Shown here piece after piece: positions 21,730 through 33,900 of a DNA stretch of 64,000 bases (the stretch's first letter is position 1; every line of letters starts with the position of its first letter). Origin of the DNA: Littorina saxatilis (Eukaryota > Mollusca > Gastropoda > Littorinimorpha > Littorinidae); the NCBI RefSeq assembly GCF_037325665.1, contig NC_090253.1, positions 16,249,658 through 16,313,657 of the forward strand. Reading direction: 5' to 3'. A model generated the notes under the pieces. It saw only the letters and a list, made by a program, of their open reading frames with translations. It was not told the origin of the DNA and did no database searches. The translations under genes and the position numbers were made by a program.

Positions 21730-22869
21730 TCACACCATTCATCGCTTGTTTGTTCGCAGGATGATTTATATGCTAGTCGACATAGTCAATTCAACGTATG
21801 TACTAAATGCAGAAGTAGACCATAACGCATTGGAGTATAGGATGTTGTAAATCTGCTTCTCCTCCGAACTTTCACCTTTATGTGCCCGTTCTATTCCTGT
21901 CTGTTACAACGACTAAAGAGGGTGGCGGGGTTGGGAGTCGGGGGAAGGAGGGGGGGGGGGGGTTGGGGGAGGGGAGGAAGGGGATGTTTATTGTCGCGTT
22001 TTCGCGGGAGAGACATCATTGTGTTCATTCTCCGTTTGATCTCGGAAAAGAATGGCCTGTCCGCACAAACTGAGCACGGACACTTGCAGCTAGCTAGTGG
22101 GAGGACGTCAGCCGGCTTTGTTTATCGCACAAACTTAATACTGACTATTCCCCTCACCCACAAAGTACGTGCTGCTGATCGAACTTTGGACCATGTATTC
22201 CCCCCTTGAATTCCATTTGTGATGAGAAATGGTATTTTGACTTTATAATTAGCCTCAACGCAAAATATTTCTTTTCTTATTCAAGCCGGACGTAACCGCT
22301 CGGTGCGTTTTGGAATAATCGAATATGGGGTACAGTCGATAGAATTACATCACAAATCTGCTTCAGTTGCAAGATCTTGGCGGCATGCTTTTCTCCCTCA
22401 AGATAATGTTACCGCTTGAAAATAGCGGGGAAACATTCAGTCTGAAGTTAATTTTGGCTGACGCCTGGCTGACGTCCTCCCGACAGCCTGCTGCATGTAA
22501 CTCAAACACGTTTTAAAAGAGATACAGTACACGAGGCTCAAATCATAAGTACATTGGAGACAAAGTGATTTTTAAAGCCCCTGGGTCAGCTGTGTGTGGA
22601 TAGCACGAACTCAGATCATCACAAAATGCAAAGAATCAATCACGATATCTCTCCTTAAGGGACTTGAAAACCAACCACTATTTAGATGTGTGATGAACTT
22701 AGCAATGTCTTGCTTGTTTGATTGATTTTCTTTAAAATGTAATGTATGGATTAGAGCATGATGTTGAGAAAGTGCAAGCTGCACTATACCACTTAATTCA
22801 CATCAATTAACTCGCAATTTACCTCAATGCAATGCATTTTGTGTACATATGTATATGTGTTTTCACTTT
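21730..22869. other. unannotated stretch
   Basis: Over 1 kb with a G-rich run at 21910-21985 and otherwise unique-looking DNA. No gene or repeat end was recognised. Confidence 0.45.
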
Positions 22870-23018
22870 AGTTATCTGTTAAAATGTAGAATTTTAGTTT
22901 TTCTATTTTCTATTTTTTATCTTGTATTTTTATTTCATTTTTGTAGTTAGTCCCTCTTTAGGGCGAGGACCCTCGTTAAATAAAGAATTGTCATTGTCAT
23001 TGTCATTGTCATTGTCCT
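22870..23018 (+). repeat. retroposon 3' end with (TTGTCA)n tail
   Basis: TTAGTCCCTCTTTAGGGCGA, then GAGGACCCTCGTTAAATAAAG, then four TTGTCA units. An AATAAA-like signal plus a short tandem tail indicates the 3' end of a LINE or SINE. An antisense relative with a (GACAA)n tail is near 48375-48480. Confidence 0.55.
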
Positions 23019-23200
23019 CTCCCTCGCCCCCAAACACCCGCCTCACCCCACACCCCCTCCCTGTTTACGGTGGGAGTAGGCTTATTGTGGTTTTTGTGAG
23101 TATCATTCAAGCATAGTTAATTATTATTTATCATTTTTTGTCAGTGTTGTGAAGCATCCGTAACATCAGCAGAATCTCACACAAATTTAAGGTACTCATA

Positions 23201-23764
23201 CAGGGTGACCCAAAAAAAAGAGTACCCAAACAAAACGTCATAAATTGAACAAAAATAAAGCAATCTTCATAATATTTATTTACACACACACGTAGCCTCT
23301 GCATGATTTCAACAGAAAATGTTAGCGTTCTAGCTTGTCTTTCAGGAAAGTTATGCTCATTCTACAGAACATGCTCCAAATGGCCTCCCCCGGATTTAAA
23401 TCCCCCAGATTTCTATCTTTGGGGGTTCCTGAAAGACAACGTCTACAGGAACAACCCACAGACAATCGCAGAACTCAAGCGAGCCATCACAACAACCATT
23501 CGCGGAATCTCGCAACAGGAGTGTGTGCGGGTGATTGATAACTTTGCGCGGCGAGTTCAAGTTTGCCTGAATCGGCGCGGAGGCCATTTGGAGCATGTTC
23601 TGTAGAATGAGCATAACTTTCCTGAAAGACAAGCTAGAACGCTAACATTTTCTGTGCAAATCATGCAGAGGCTACTTGTGTGTGTAAATAAATTTTATGA
23701 AGATTGCTTTTGTTTTGTTTAATTTATGACGTTTTGTTTGGGTACTCTTTTTTGGGTCACCCTG
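23201..23764 (+). mobile_element. 564 bp internally deleted mariner-type element with long TIRs
   Basis: Termini CAGGGTGACCCAAAAAAA and TTTTTTGGGTCACCCTG are flanked by TA (23199-23200, 23765-23766). The inverted repeats run about 187 bp inward (to about 23387 and from about 23579), with only scattered differences. They include GTTAGCGTTCTAGCTTGTCT and ACAGAACATGCTCCAAATGG. The central 190 bp encodes only the C-terminal end of a transposase. The element is therefore an internal-deletion derivative that an autonomous relative could have moved. Confidence 0.9.
23378..23605 (+). pseudogene. C-terminal fragment of a Tc1/mariner-superfamily transposase
   Basis: Reads PDLNPPDFYLWGFLKD followed by a helix-rich tail (TIAELKRAITTTIRG, ECVRVIDNFARR) and a stop at 23603-23605. 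PDLNPPDFYLWG is the block containing the last catalytic acidic residue in IS630/Tc1/mariner DDE enzymes, here D in the DFYLWG context. Everything N-terminal, including the first two catalytic aspartates, is absent. The terminal codons run into the right inverted repeat, so gene end and TIR overlap. Confidence 0.8.
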
Positions 23765-23821
23765 TATATCTTTAACCTCAGAGGCGAAAAAGGAGGACAG
23801 AAACAAAATCAAGGACAGAGC

Positions 23822-23955
23822 CGGTGTAACGCGAGAAAATTACTCCCACGAGATTTTTACTCCGGAGTAAAAATGTTGTTCGAAAATTGTACTCCCTTTA
23901 CGAAAAAATTACTCCCCCATAACATGAGAAAATTATTATGGAGTTTGTTTTACAC
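23822..23955. mobile_element. fragment of the GCCGGTGTAAC MITE family
   Basis: GCCGGTGTAACGCGAGAAAA and ACTCCGGAGTAAAAAT match one half of the MITE at 8100-8652. The mate end is shortened (GTTTTACACCAG). Confidence 0.7.
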
Positions 23956-24244
23956 CAGTCAGAGACCTAACATGGTGTTACTAGACGTGTTTAGTAACGC
24001 GTCATCAGCAAACACTGATGTTGTTAACTAATTTACAATCAGATACATGTAAAGGCAGATCATAAGTGGTAATAGAGGAAAGAAGTGGTTTCAGGACTAA
24101 GCCTTTAAAGAAACTTCTGACAAAACATGTTCTTTTGAGGAATGTGTCATGAGTCATTCATAAAGACTTTTTGCCGTCTTTCGGAAAGATGTGAGTTAAA
24201 ACAAGTTGAAGAATTTGCTCGATATAGTGATCGTCGTTTTAAGC
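23956..24244. other. unannotated stretch
   Basis: AT-rich, nothing recognised. Confidence 0.4.
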
Positions 24245-25440
24245 AAAGCGTTGTGTTGTGTATGGTTGTGTAGTGTTGTGTTGTGTTGTGTTGTGTACGG
24301 CTGTGTAGTGTTGTGTTGTGTTGTGTGGTGTTGTTAATGGTGGTGCTGTGTTGTGTGCGGCTGTGTTGTGTCACTTACAATTGTGTTGTGCTGTGTATAG
24401 CTGTGTACGGTTATGTTGTGATGTGTACAGTTGTGTTTGTGTGGTGTGGTGTGGTGTGGTTGTTGGTGGGGTGGGGTGGGGTGTTGTGTTGTGTTGTGTT
24501 GTGTTGTGGTGTTTGTTGTGTTGTGTTGTGTTGTGGTGTGGTACGTGTGGTGTGGTGTGGTGTGGTGTGGTGTGTTGTGTTGTGTTGTGTTGTTGTTGTT
24601 GTTGTGTTGTTGTTGTTGTTGTTGGTGGTGGTGGGGTGGGGTGGGGTGGGGTGGGGTGGGGTGTTGTGTTGTGTTGTGTTGTGTTGTGGTGTTTGTTGTG
24701 TTGTGTTGTGTTGTGTTGTGTTGTGTTGTGTTGTGGTGGTGTGGTGTGGTGTGGTGTGGTGTGGTGTGGTGTGGTGTGTTGTGTTGTGTTGTTTTGTGGT
24801 GTGGTGTGGTGTGGTGTAGTGTGTTGTGTTGTGTTGTGTTGTGTTGTGTTGTGGTGTGGTGTGTTGTGGTGTTTGTTGTGGTGTGATGTGGTGTGGTGTG
24901 GTGGTGTGGTGTGGTGTGGTGTGTTGTGGTATGGTGTGGTGTGTTGAGGTGTGGTGTGGTGTTTGTTGTGTTGTGTTGTGGTGTGGTGTGGTGTGGTGGT
25001 GTGTTGTGGGTGGGGTGGGGTGTTGTGTTGTGTTGTGTTGTGGTGTGTGGTGTGGTGTGGTGTGGTGTGGTGTTTGTTGTGTTGTGGTGTGGTGTTTGTT
25101 GTGTTGTGGTGTGGTGTTTGTTGTGTTGTGTTGTGGTGTGGTGTTTGTTGTGTTGTGTTGTGTTGTGGTGTGGTGTTTGTTGTGTTGTGTTGTGTTGTGG
25201 TGTGGTGGTGTGGTGTGGTGTGGTGTGTTGTGGTGTGGTGTGGTGTGGTGTTGTGTTGTGTTGTGTAGTGTAGTGTTGTGTTGTGATGTGATGTGATGTG
25301 ATGTGATGTGATGTGATGTGATGTGATGTGATGTGATGCGATGTGATGCGATGTGATGGTTTGGGTACAGTAGGGTTGGGTAGGGTTTTGTATTGAGATG
25401 TGTTGTGTTGTATTATATTGTGTTGTGTTGTGCTGTGCTG
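24245..25440. repeat. 1.2 kb strand-asymmetric G/T array
   Basis: Almost the whole stretch is G and T on the plus strand, built from TTGTG, TGGTG, GGGGT and TGATG pentamers in blocks that recur as higher-order segments (for example TGTTGTGGTGTTTGTTGTG several times). C is nearly absent. GGTGGGGTGGGGTGGGG near 24630-24660 and near 25010 satisfies a G-quadruplex pattern. (TGATG)n closes the array at 25275-25350. The 422-codon His/Thr frame on the minus strand and the Cys/Val frames on the plus strand are artefacts. Confidence 0.95.
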
Positions 25441-25861
25441 TAAAAGGTTAACCCTGGGGTTGGTAGTCTGTTGCAGTAAGTGAAGTATGACAGGGTCCAG
25501 CGTCAGAGGAGATGACGCGGGGGACGGCTTGTTGAGAAAGAATGGGCGCTGTGTGTGTCCCTGAAGGTCGTCCTTGATTGAGCCTGGAGTTGACTTCGCC
25601 ACATTTTGTAGAGTTTTTTTAATAGCAAATTCAGTGCCACAGCTAGCTTCGTCCAGCGAGCTTGGTGAAGTAGACTTTGCCCAATAAATATCAGGCTTGA
25701 CGTCACACGGCGTGTTCCAGTCACCTCACATACCGGGGTTGTTCACCTCCCGGAAGGGGGGTGAGGGGGGAGGGGGGGAGCTGAAAGGCAATGATGACAA
25801 GCTGTCAGGGGCAGGTCTGCAGGGACCGGGTATCGCTCGCCCAGAGTCGAACACTGTTATG
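25441..25861. other. low-confidence exon-like segment (minus) and unique DNA
   Basis: Between the G/T array and the minisatellites, the minus strand has a Ser/Pro/Thr-rich open stretch (about 25460-25690, including AKSTPGSIKDDLQGHTQ). It could be part of an exon of the gene suspected near 28 kb, but splice sites are unconvincing and no family is recognised. Confidence 0.2.
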
Positions 25862-26072
25862 CAGCAATCACACAGCAATAGCGGCCATCACACAGCAATG
25901 GCGGTCATCACACAGCAATGGCGACCATCACACAGCAATGGCAGTCATCACACAGCAATGGCGGCCATCACACAGCGATGGCGGCCATCACACAGCAATG
26001 GCGGCCATCACACAGCGATGGCGGCCATCACACAGCAATGGCGGCCATCACACAGCAATGGCGGCCATCACA
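25862..26072. repeat. 20 bp minisatellite, about 10 copies
   Basis: Unit CATCACACAGCAATGGCGGC with variants at CAATGG/CGATGG and GCGGC/GCAGT/GCGAC. Confidence 0.95.
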
Positions 26073-26127
26073 GAATAATAGCGCCGCCGCAATGGGAAGT
26101 GACAGGTCCGGGGTTTTGTGTGACACG

Positions 26128-26925
26128 GATCCGGAACGTGATGGCTGCAGGCACGGAACGTGATGACTACAGACACGGAACGTGATGGCTACAGACACGG
26201 AACGTGATGGCTACAGACACGGAACGTGATGGCTGCAGGCACGGAACGTGATGGCTACAGACACGGAACGTGATGGCTACAGACACGGAACGTGATGGCT
26301 ACAGACACGGAACGTGATGGCTGCAGGCACGGAACGTGATGGCTACAGACACGGAACGTGATGGCTACAGACACGGAACGTGATGGCTACAGACACGGAA
26401 CGTGATGGCTGCAGGCACGGAACGTGGTGGCTGCAGGCACGGAACGTAATGGCTTCAGGCACGTACGGAACGTGATGGCTGCAGGCACGGAACGTGATGA
26501 CTACAGACACGGAACGTGATGGCTACAGACACGGAACGTGATGGCTACAGACACGAAACGTGATGGCTGCTGGCACGGAACGTGATGGCTGCAGACACGG
26601 AACGTGATGGCTACAGACACGGAACGTGATGGCTGCAGGCACGGAACGTGATGGCTGCAGGCACGGAACGTGATGACTACAGACACGGAACGTGATGGCT
26701 ACAGACACGGAACGTGATGGCTACAGACACGAAACGTGATGGCTGCAGGCACGGAACGTGATGGGAGCAGGCACGGAACGTGATGGGAGCAGGCACGGAA
26801 CGTGATGGCTACAGACACGGAACGTGATGGCTTCAGACACGGAACGTGATGGCTGCAGACACGGAACGTGATGGCTGCAGGCACGGAACGTGATGGCTTC
26901 AGACACGGAACGTGATGGCTGACAG
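26128..26925. repeat. 22 bp minisatellite, about 36 copies
   Basis: Unit CACGGAACGTGATGGCTACA plus GA. Two main unit types (GGCTACAGA and GGCTGCAGG) alternate in runs, with rarer GGGAGCAGG and GGCTTCAGA types. The run TAC-TAC-TAC-TGC recurs, so a higher-order period of about four units is visible in 26150-26420. There are no spacers, so this is not a CRISPR array. Confidence 0.95.
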
Positions 26926-26943
26926 GAACGTCTCCGCAGCCTT

Positions 26944-27250
26944 GATCACCTGGGTCAGATACAACACACACACGTCATCACCTGGGTCATACACAACACA
27001 CACACGTCATCACCTGGGTCAGACACAACACACACACGTCATCACCTGGGTCAGATACAACACACACCCGTCATCACCTGGGTCAGACACAACACACACA
27101 CGTCATCACTTGGGTCAGACACAACACACACACGTCATCACCTGGGTCAGACACAACACACACACGTCATCACCTGGGTCAGACACAACACACACACGTC
27201 ATCACTTGGGTCAGATACAACACACACACGTCATCACTTGGGTCAGACAC
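26944..27250. repeat. 32 bp minisatellite, about 9-10 copies
   Basis: Unit CGTCATCACCTGGGTCAGAC plus ACAACACACACA. Variants are CACCTGGG/CACTTGGG and CAGACAC/CAGATAC. Confidence 0.95.
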
Positions 27251-27327
27251 AGTAAGGTATACGATTATAATCTAAACAACAAGATGACTGTGGGTGAAAA
27301 CTAAGTTGAAAAACAAATGAAGTCGGT

Positions 27328-27605
27328 TCCTCGTACAGCACAGTTTTGTGTTGGTGTGTACCGGTTTCTTGGTCTGTGCTGTATTTGTGTTGGTGTGTAC
27401 CGGTTTCTTGTCTGTGCTGTATTTGTGTTGGTGTGTACCGGTTTCTTGTCTGTGCTGTATTTGTGTTGGTTTGTACCGGTTTCTTTTCTGTGCTGTATTT
27501 GAGTTGGTTTGTACCGGTTTCTTGTCTGTGCTGTATTTGTGTTGGTGTGTACCGGTTTCTTGGTCTGTGCTGTATTTGTGTTGGTGTGTACCGGTTTCTT
27601 TGGTT
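27328..27605. repeat. 38-39 bp minisatellite, about 7 copies
   Basis: Unit TGTGCTGTATTTGTGTTGGT plus GTGTACCGGTTTCTTGTC. The first, sixth and seventh units have an extra G (CTTGGTC). All three plus-strand frames look open because of the repeat; no gene is inferred. Confidence 0.95.
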
Positions 27606-27639
27606 ATTCAACTTTAAGATTATAATGTCAGGTAACAGA

Positions 27640-28200
<561 letters not shown>

Positions 28201-28204
28201 AGCT

Positions 28205-28773
28205 GCATTCTGAGCAGCGTAGCGATTTTTTTATGAATTAATTTCTTAACTCATTGTCTCCCAGGCACGGATATATCCGTACCAACTCATATGGCTCTGT
28301 CTGACCAGGTACGGATATAATTATCTGCTCAGACTGTTAGCTTCAGTCGCTTCCTGTAACGTCCATCTAACGCCTGCATTCCAGCGTGTTGATACACAGT
28401 TACTACAATTCTGAGTGACCTGCTGCACAGCTGGTCTCGGTTAATGGGGTAGAAAGTGTTCGGACTCTTGTGTCAATTTGCACAACTAATTCATGAAGAA
28501 ATTCCAACGCTGATCAGGAATCACCAAGGCAGTAGATTTTAGTACATGTCCCAGTGGAGGGGTGGCCTGATTCCATGTACAATCTTGGCCAGATCCACAG
28601 AATACATATAGAACAGTTCTATATTCTGTGGCCAGATCTAAGATTGCGAGCCGAATCGTTTACACGTGATCCGTGCATTTTAATGTCAGCACGCCAAATG
28701 CAAATGTTTTCCATACATATTAATTTTTTCTGAACTGCAGAACAAATGCTGCTGCTATTCTTACACTCTCAGC
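28205..28773. other. unannotated stretch with a TTAA-CTCATTG end-like motif
   Basis: TTAACTCATTGTCTCCCAGG followed by the small palindrome GGATATATCC at 28247-28280 resembles a piggyBac-type MITE end, but no matching right end was found. Otherwise nothing. Confidence 0.35.
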
Positions 28774-28785
28774 AACCTCTACTTA

Positions 28786-29157
28786 CCCCCCGCGGGTTAG
28801 GGGGAAGAATTTACCCGATGCTCCCCAGCATGTCGTAAGAGGCGACTAACGGATTCTGTTTCTCTTTTTACCCTTGTTAAGTGTTTCTTGTATAGAATAT
28901 AGTCAATGTTTGTAAAGATTTTAGTCAAGCAGTATGTAAGAAATGTTAAGTCCTTTGTACTGGAAACTTGCATTCTCCCAGTAAGGTCATATATTGTACT
29001 ACGTTGCAAGCCCATGGAGCAATTTTTTGATTAGTGCTTTTGTGAACAAGAAACAATTAACAAGTGGCTCTATCCCATCCCCCCCCCCCCCCTTCCCCGT
29101 CGCGATATAACCTTGAACGGTTGAAAACGACGTTAAACACCAAATAAAGAAAGAAAG
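28786..29157 (+). repeat. SINE-like retroposon (family V), copy 1
   Basis: Starts CCCCGCGGGTTAGGGGGAAG and ends in ACCAAATAAAGAAAGAAAG. It is flanked by a 12 bp duplication AACCTCTACTTA (28774-28785 and 29158-29169). There is no tRNA A/B box, so the head origin is unknown. It is about 90% similar to the copy at 57354-57715. Confidence 0.9.
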
Positions 29158-29239
29158 AACCTCTACTTATTTTCTTAAAGTGCAGTGTTGTTCGCGGGTC
29201 GACAACCTCGGCTATGGAGACGGGCATAAGATTTCACAG

Positions 29240-29328
29240 CGGCTGATGTGTGTGTGTGCCAGTGTGTGTGTGTGAGTGTGTGGGTGCGTGCGTGCGAGCG
29301 TGTGTGTGTGTGTGTGTTTTGAAAGACC

Positions 29329-29380
<52 letters not shown>
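29240..29380. repeat. (GT)n microsatellites
   Basis: Two GT blocks separated by a short unique stretch. Confidence 0.9.
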
Positions 29381-29670
29381 AAAGCCTACAACCCAGAAAC
29401 TGCTCAGTTTCTGTCTGTCGGTCTCTGTCCACGTCTCTGTCATTCTGTCTGTCTCTCTCTTGCACCAGACCCCCTCCCCCCCCCCTTGTCCCAGCTCGTC
29501 CCCCGTTTATCCCCACCCCCCTCCGTGTTCCTTCCACGCCACTTCTCTCGTTCATCATCTTACCCTAGCCAAGATAGTGTGGAAGCACAGTTGCTGCATG
29601 ACAAAAACAAAATCTGGTTTCAATTACGGTCTGCTGTACGGGTCGTTGGCCTACCGTTCTATAAATTGCA
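29381..29670. other. unannotated stretch, pyrimidine-rich
   Basis: CTGTCTGT-rich and CCCCC-rich DNA. No gene was recognised. Confidence 0.4.
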
Positions 29671-29790
29671 GCACACACATACACACACACACTCGCACAC
29701 ACACGCAGACACACACACACACACACGCAGACACACACACACACACGCAGACACACACACACACACACGCAGACACACACACACACAACG
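29671..29790. repeat. (CA)n with a CACGCAGACACACA period
   Basis: A 16-26 bp supra-unit built on CACGCAGACACACACA is repeated four times. Confidence 0.9.
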
Positions 29791-30175
29791 CATATTAACA
29801 ACTCTGACAAAAACCACACAAACACAAGTCTTCCTGGCTTACTTGCAAACAAAAAACATTGGACAAGACACCAATTGGAGGAGAAATAACTAGACAAACA
29901 AACAACATGACACGTGTGCTCTCATGTTAGATATTTATCCTTTATTACATACACTTTATCACGGCAAAAACACGTGCCCTCTACCCGTTACATTATTTTC
30001 GGTCTGGGTGATTACTGTGACATTTTCACCAACTCAAAACACGTTTGAAGTGTTTGGCAATCTCCTCACTGAACAACCAACTGCGTCAGAGTGAAGTGCA
30101 TTTTTTTGGTCCCCATAACATTCCCGCAAAAAAACTGAAAACATTGTCATGGCGTCACTCTCATTCCTAGCACTA
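29791..30175. other. unannotated stretch
   Basis: Mixed DNA with no recognised gene or repeat. Confidence 0.4.
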
Positions 30176-30179
30176 TTTA

Positions 30180-30210
<31 letters not shown>

Positions 30211-30231
30211 TTCTCCCTCTCTCTTCCCCCC

Positions 30232-30303
<72 letters not shown>

Positions 30304-30812
30304 TCACTCCCCAAGACCCTCTTTCAAGTCTCTTCGTTGGTTCCTTTATCCAACTAATGCACGCAGCCATTTCATAATTTTCAAGTCAAAGCAGTTTAAC
30401 GTTCAAAAGTCAATACATAACATTTCAAGTTCAAGATTATTAGATTTTTCTTCAACTCGAGAAATTATATTCAGTTTTCATGTCTTAAACGACTTAAACT
30501 TTCATATTTTTCTACACCATTGTATGGCTGTGTTTGTTTGCGTGCGTGCTTGCTTGTGTGTGTGTTTGTGTCTTTTTGCAAACAGGCAATACAAAGTTTG
30601 GATGTGTGTGTATGTGTGCTTGCTTGCGTGCGTGCGTGTGTGTGTGTGTCACGGTATGTGTGTGTGTGTGTGTGTGTGTGCAGTGTGTGTGTGTGTGTCT
30701 GGTGTGTGTGTTTTTGTGTGTGTGTGTGTGTGTGTGTGTCTGGTGTGTGTGTTTTTGTGTGTTTGTGTGTGTTTGTGTGTGTGTCTGTGTGTGTGTGTGT
30801 GTTTCTGTGAGT
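30176..30812. repeat. CT, CA and GT microsatellite cluster
   Basis: (CT)n-(CA)n-(CT)n at 30180-30300 and a long (GT)n mosaic at 30540-30812. About 230 bp of AT-rich unique DNA lies between. Confidence 0.85.
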
Positions 30813-30945
30813 GCGTGTGTGCTAGCGTGAATTACTTTATTTCTTACCCTTGTGCTTATCAACTTTAATGCCTACTAGTAGGGCTGCATACGATCACAAG
30901 GTAGCGCCTCCTTTTTAATCATACATTTATTTCTATCCCTGATCA

Positions 30946-33900
30946 TTACAGACATTTCGCTAAAACCCAAACCAACAAAAAACACCACATATTCCACACT
31001 CTCATTCCTTCTGCGCCGTTGACCACAGCGAACGCTCTGACCGGAAGTCCAGAGCCTCCCACAATGCTCAGCGGCACTGCATAGACCGTCATGCCTTGCG
31101 CCGGAAGTTGATCCAGGTGGGTGAGGCTCTCTACGAAAGGAATCCGATGAGCACACAGGAACTGATGTCCCTCAAAATTCTGAGCCTGCGCGTGGTCCAC
31201 TGAAGGAACGTCCACTCCTGAAATAGGACAAGAATGATGATTAGGGGTAAATCTGTGAACTATCTAAAGTAAGTCGAACCTCCAGAGGGCTCCTTTTGTT
31301 TGCAGAACGGGTTTCGCGTGTATATGGAGCAACGTACGTACATACATACATACATACATACATACATACATACATACATACATACATACATACATACATA
31401 CATACATACATACATACATACACACGCGCGCACACACACACACATGCCCATTCACACTCACGCATGCATTCACGCTCGCACACACACGCGAACGCATTGA
31501 CAGAAGAAGACAAGGCTTGCAAACAGACAGAAAGACAGACGGACAGGCAGACAGAAGGACAGACAGAAAGACTGACTTGGCCTTAGACTGACTGACTAAC
31601 TTGGTCTAGGTTCATCCCTCTGCACACCAATATCAATACGGGAAAACAGAAAGAAAACACATAAGGTAAGTTCAGGCCAGGTAATTTTGTATAGTCCTTT
31701 CAGGTTAAAGCTCATCGAAATTCGTGTTACTTTCTCCCTGACAAAGATACACTTAACGCCGTGCGGTACCTATCAGCTTAGTGTCCCTTTGTTGTACCAG
31801 CCACTGCAAGGCCTGAAGGCCGATGCCCGGGAAATGGAACGTTCCGGGGTCGTCTGGGGTTAACGTGTTAAAATACCGGTACCTGCAACATGCCAACATT
31901 GTCACAAACTTTTTTCCCTTCAAGTTTGAATATAGTAGCACATGCTTTGTGAATACCCACCCCGACAATCACTCCGACAATCACCCCGACAATCACTCCG
32001 ACAATCACCCCGACAATCACTCCGACAATCACTCCGGCCCTCCGACGAATAAAGGTTAACACGAAGGACAAACTTTCTGAAGATTTTCATGTCAGCTCAT
32101 TGCATCTGTAGCAGAATCCGTTTCAACCGATAGTTTGGACTTATCCATTCCGCATGGAAACCTCATACCACGTTAAAAACTAATACAGCAAATAGATACG
32201 GTAACATTTTAGACATTTAAACTTGATATTTGACCTATAAATATCATCAGTTTCACGGTGAAAGTACAGACATTCTAACTTGAAATTTGACCTATCATCA
32301 TCCTCACTATCAAATTTTAACATCTAAACTTGGAATTTCACTAACAAGTACATGTATCAACAGTCTCACCTGTCCGGATAACGCGGGCTCCAGCCAAAGT
32401 TGACCAGGACGACCGACTGAGGAGAGATCCTCCCGTTCTGGTCCTCCCAGTTTTCAAGGTCGGTGACCCCAAGTTGGAAGTCTGGGTTGACCGCAGCTTG
32501 ACCTGATGCGTTCACGACAATCCCTGGTCCGAAGAACTTGTCCACAGAAAGGTCTTGTAGGTGCTCTCCCCCTTGGGCGAAGTGCGCAGGCGCGTCCAAG
32601 TGCGTTCCGCCATGTTCAGACGTGCTGATCCAGTTCGCCTCCAGCCTGTTGAAATGTGGATTTTCAAGTTGTTGCGGAATGTTTCATTGTTTGTTTGTTT
32701 GTTTGTTTATGTGGGTAATGAAACAACACATCAAAAAAGTCTGTCAGACATGTTACTTTGAGATCAGAAGAATAGGTTCCATAAGAAAATTTCTCACTGT
32801 TGATGCCACTAAAACTCTCGTTACATCCTGCATTCTGTCCAGATTAGATTACTGCAACTCCCTTCTCATAGGCTGCCCTGACTCCACTCTCCAACCCTTG
32901 CAAAAAGTACAACACTCTGCTGCACGTCTCATTTTCAGAGCACAGCATCGACAACCCTGCACTCCTCTCATGAAAGAACTTCACTGGCTTCCTGTATCTG
33001 AACGTATTAGGTATAAAGCTGCCTGCTTCTGCTACAATATCATCTCTGAATCGGCACCTGCCTATCTTTCTGAACTGGTCTCTCTCTACACTCCCTCTCG
33101 CACCCTTCGTTCTTCTGATGATGCTCGACTTCTCTGTCAAGGTCGCTTTAAACGCAAGGCTCATGGCTTCCGCACGTTTTCGTATTATGGACCTCAGTTA
33201 TGGAATTCACTCCCCTTTCAATTACGTCACTCTCCATCCATTTCATCTTTTAAGTCCAATTTGAAAACTCACTTGTTCCAACAACACTACGGATAGTTCC
33301 TTAGTATAGAGTCTGGGGATGTGAGATGTGCATGATGTGTTGTTTGAATCTGACAGTGATTGTATGATTTTTGTATACATGTATTGTTGTCCCGCGCTTT
33401 GAACTTTTGATAAGGCGCTTTATAAATGCCCGTTATTATTATTATTATATAATGGTCAATAATAGTATCCCAAATTGAAGGCAGCTGTTTCGAGGTATCA
33501 AAGTTTGCAGATTGAAAGAACCGGACTCGTGTGTTGAAACTTGGACAGCATTGTGATCAATAGTGACAATTTTCACTTAAAGGCACACTCCTTTCCTTTA
33601 AATCAGAATGTTCAGACCAGATGGGGAAACCAGCGTGGAGTCTAACAACCAAACAAAGCAAAGACAGCAAACTACAGAGATTTATCCAAATCCAGCAACG
33701 GTTCTGTGCCTCAACAAGATGACTCAGAGTAACCTGAAACCTGTTTCGTAGAACTACCCAAGACAACCAATACCAAAGTAACGCTAAATGTCAGGGACTG
33801 CGATATATCACTTCCAAAACCCAGCCGGCGTTCTCAGGTTAAATGCCTAGAAGTCTGGCCAGTGCAGGGCATCAGACTCAGACTTAAGAGTCTCATGGAA

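Noticed and set aside
24334-25602. 422-codon His/Thr-rich frame on the minus strand
   Set aside because: Pure translation of the G/T array; no complexity, no homology, and open frames occur on both strands.
25697-26185. 162-codon frame with HTAMAAITQQW repeats
   Set aside because: Translation of the 20 bp minisatellite in all frames; compositional only.
26128-26925. CRISPR-like regular repeats
   Set aside because: Direct tandem repeats without unique spacers, in a eukaryotic genome.
33557-33766. 69-codon minus-strand frame
   Set aside because: Intronic, no splice logic relative to the cyclase-like gene, no homology.
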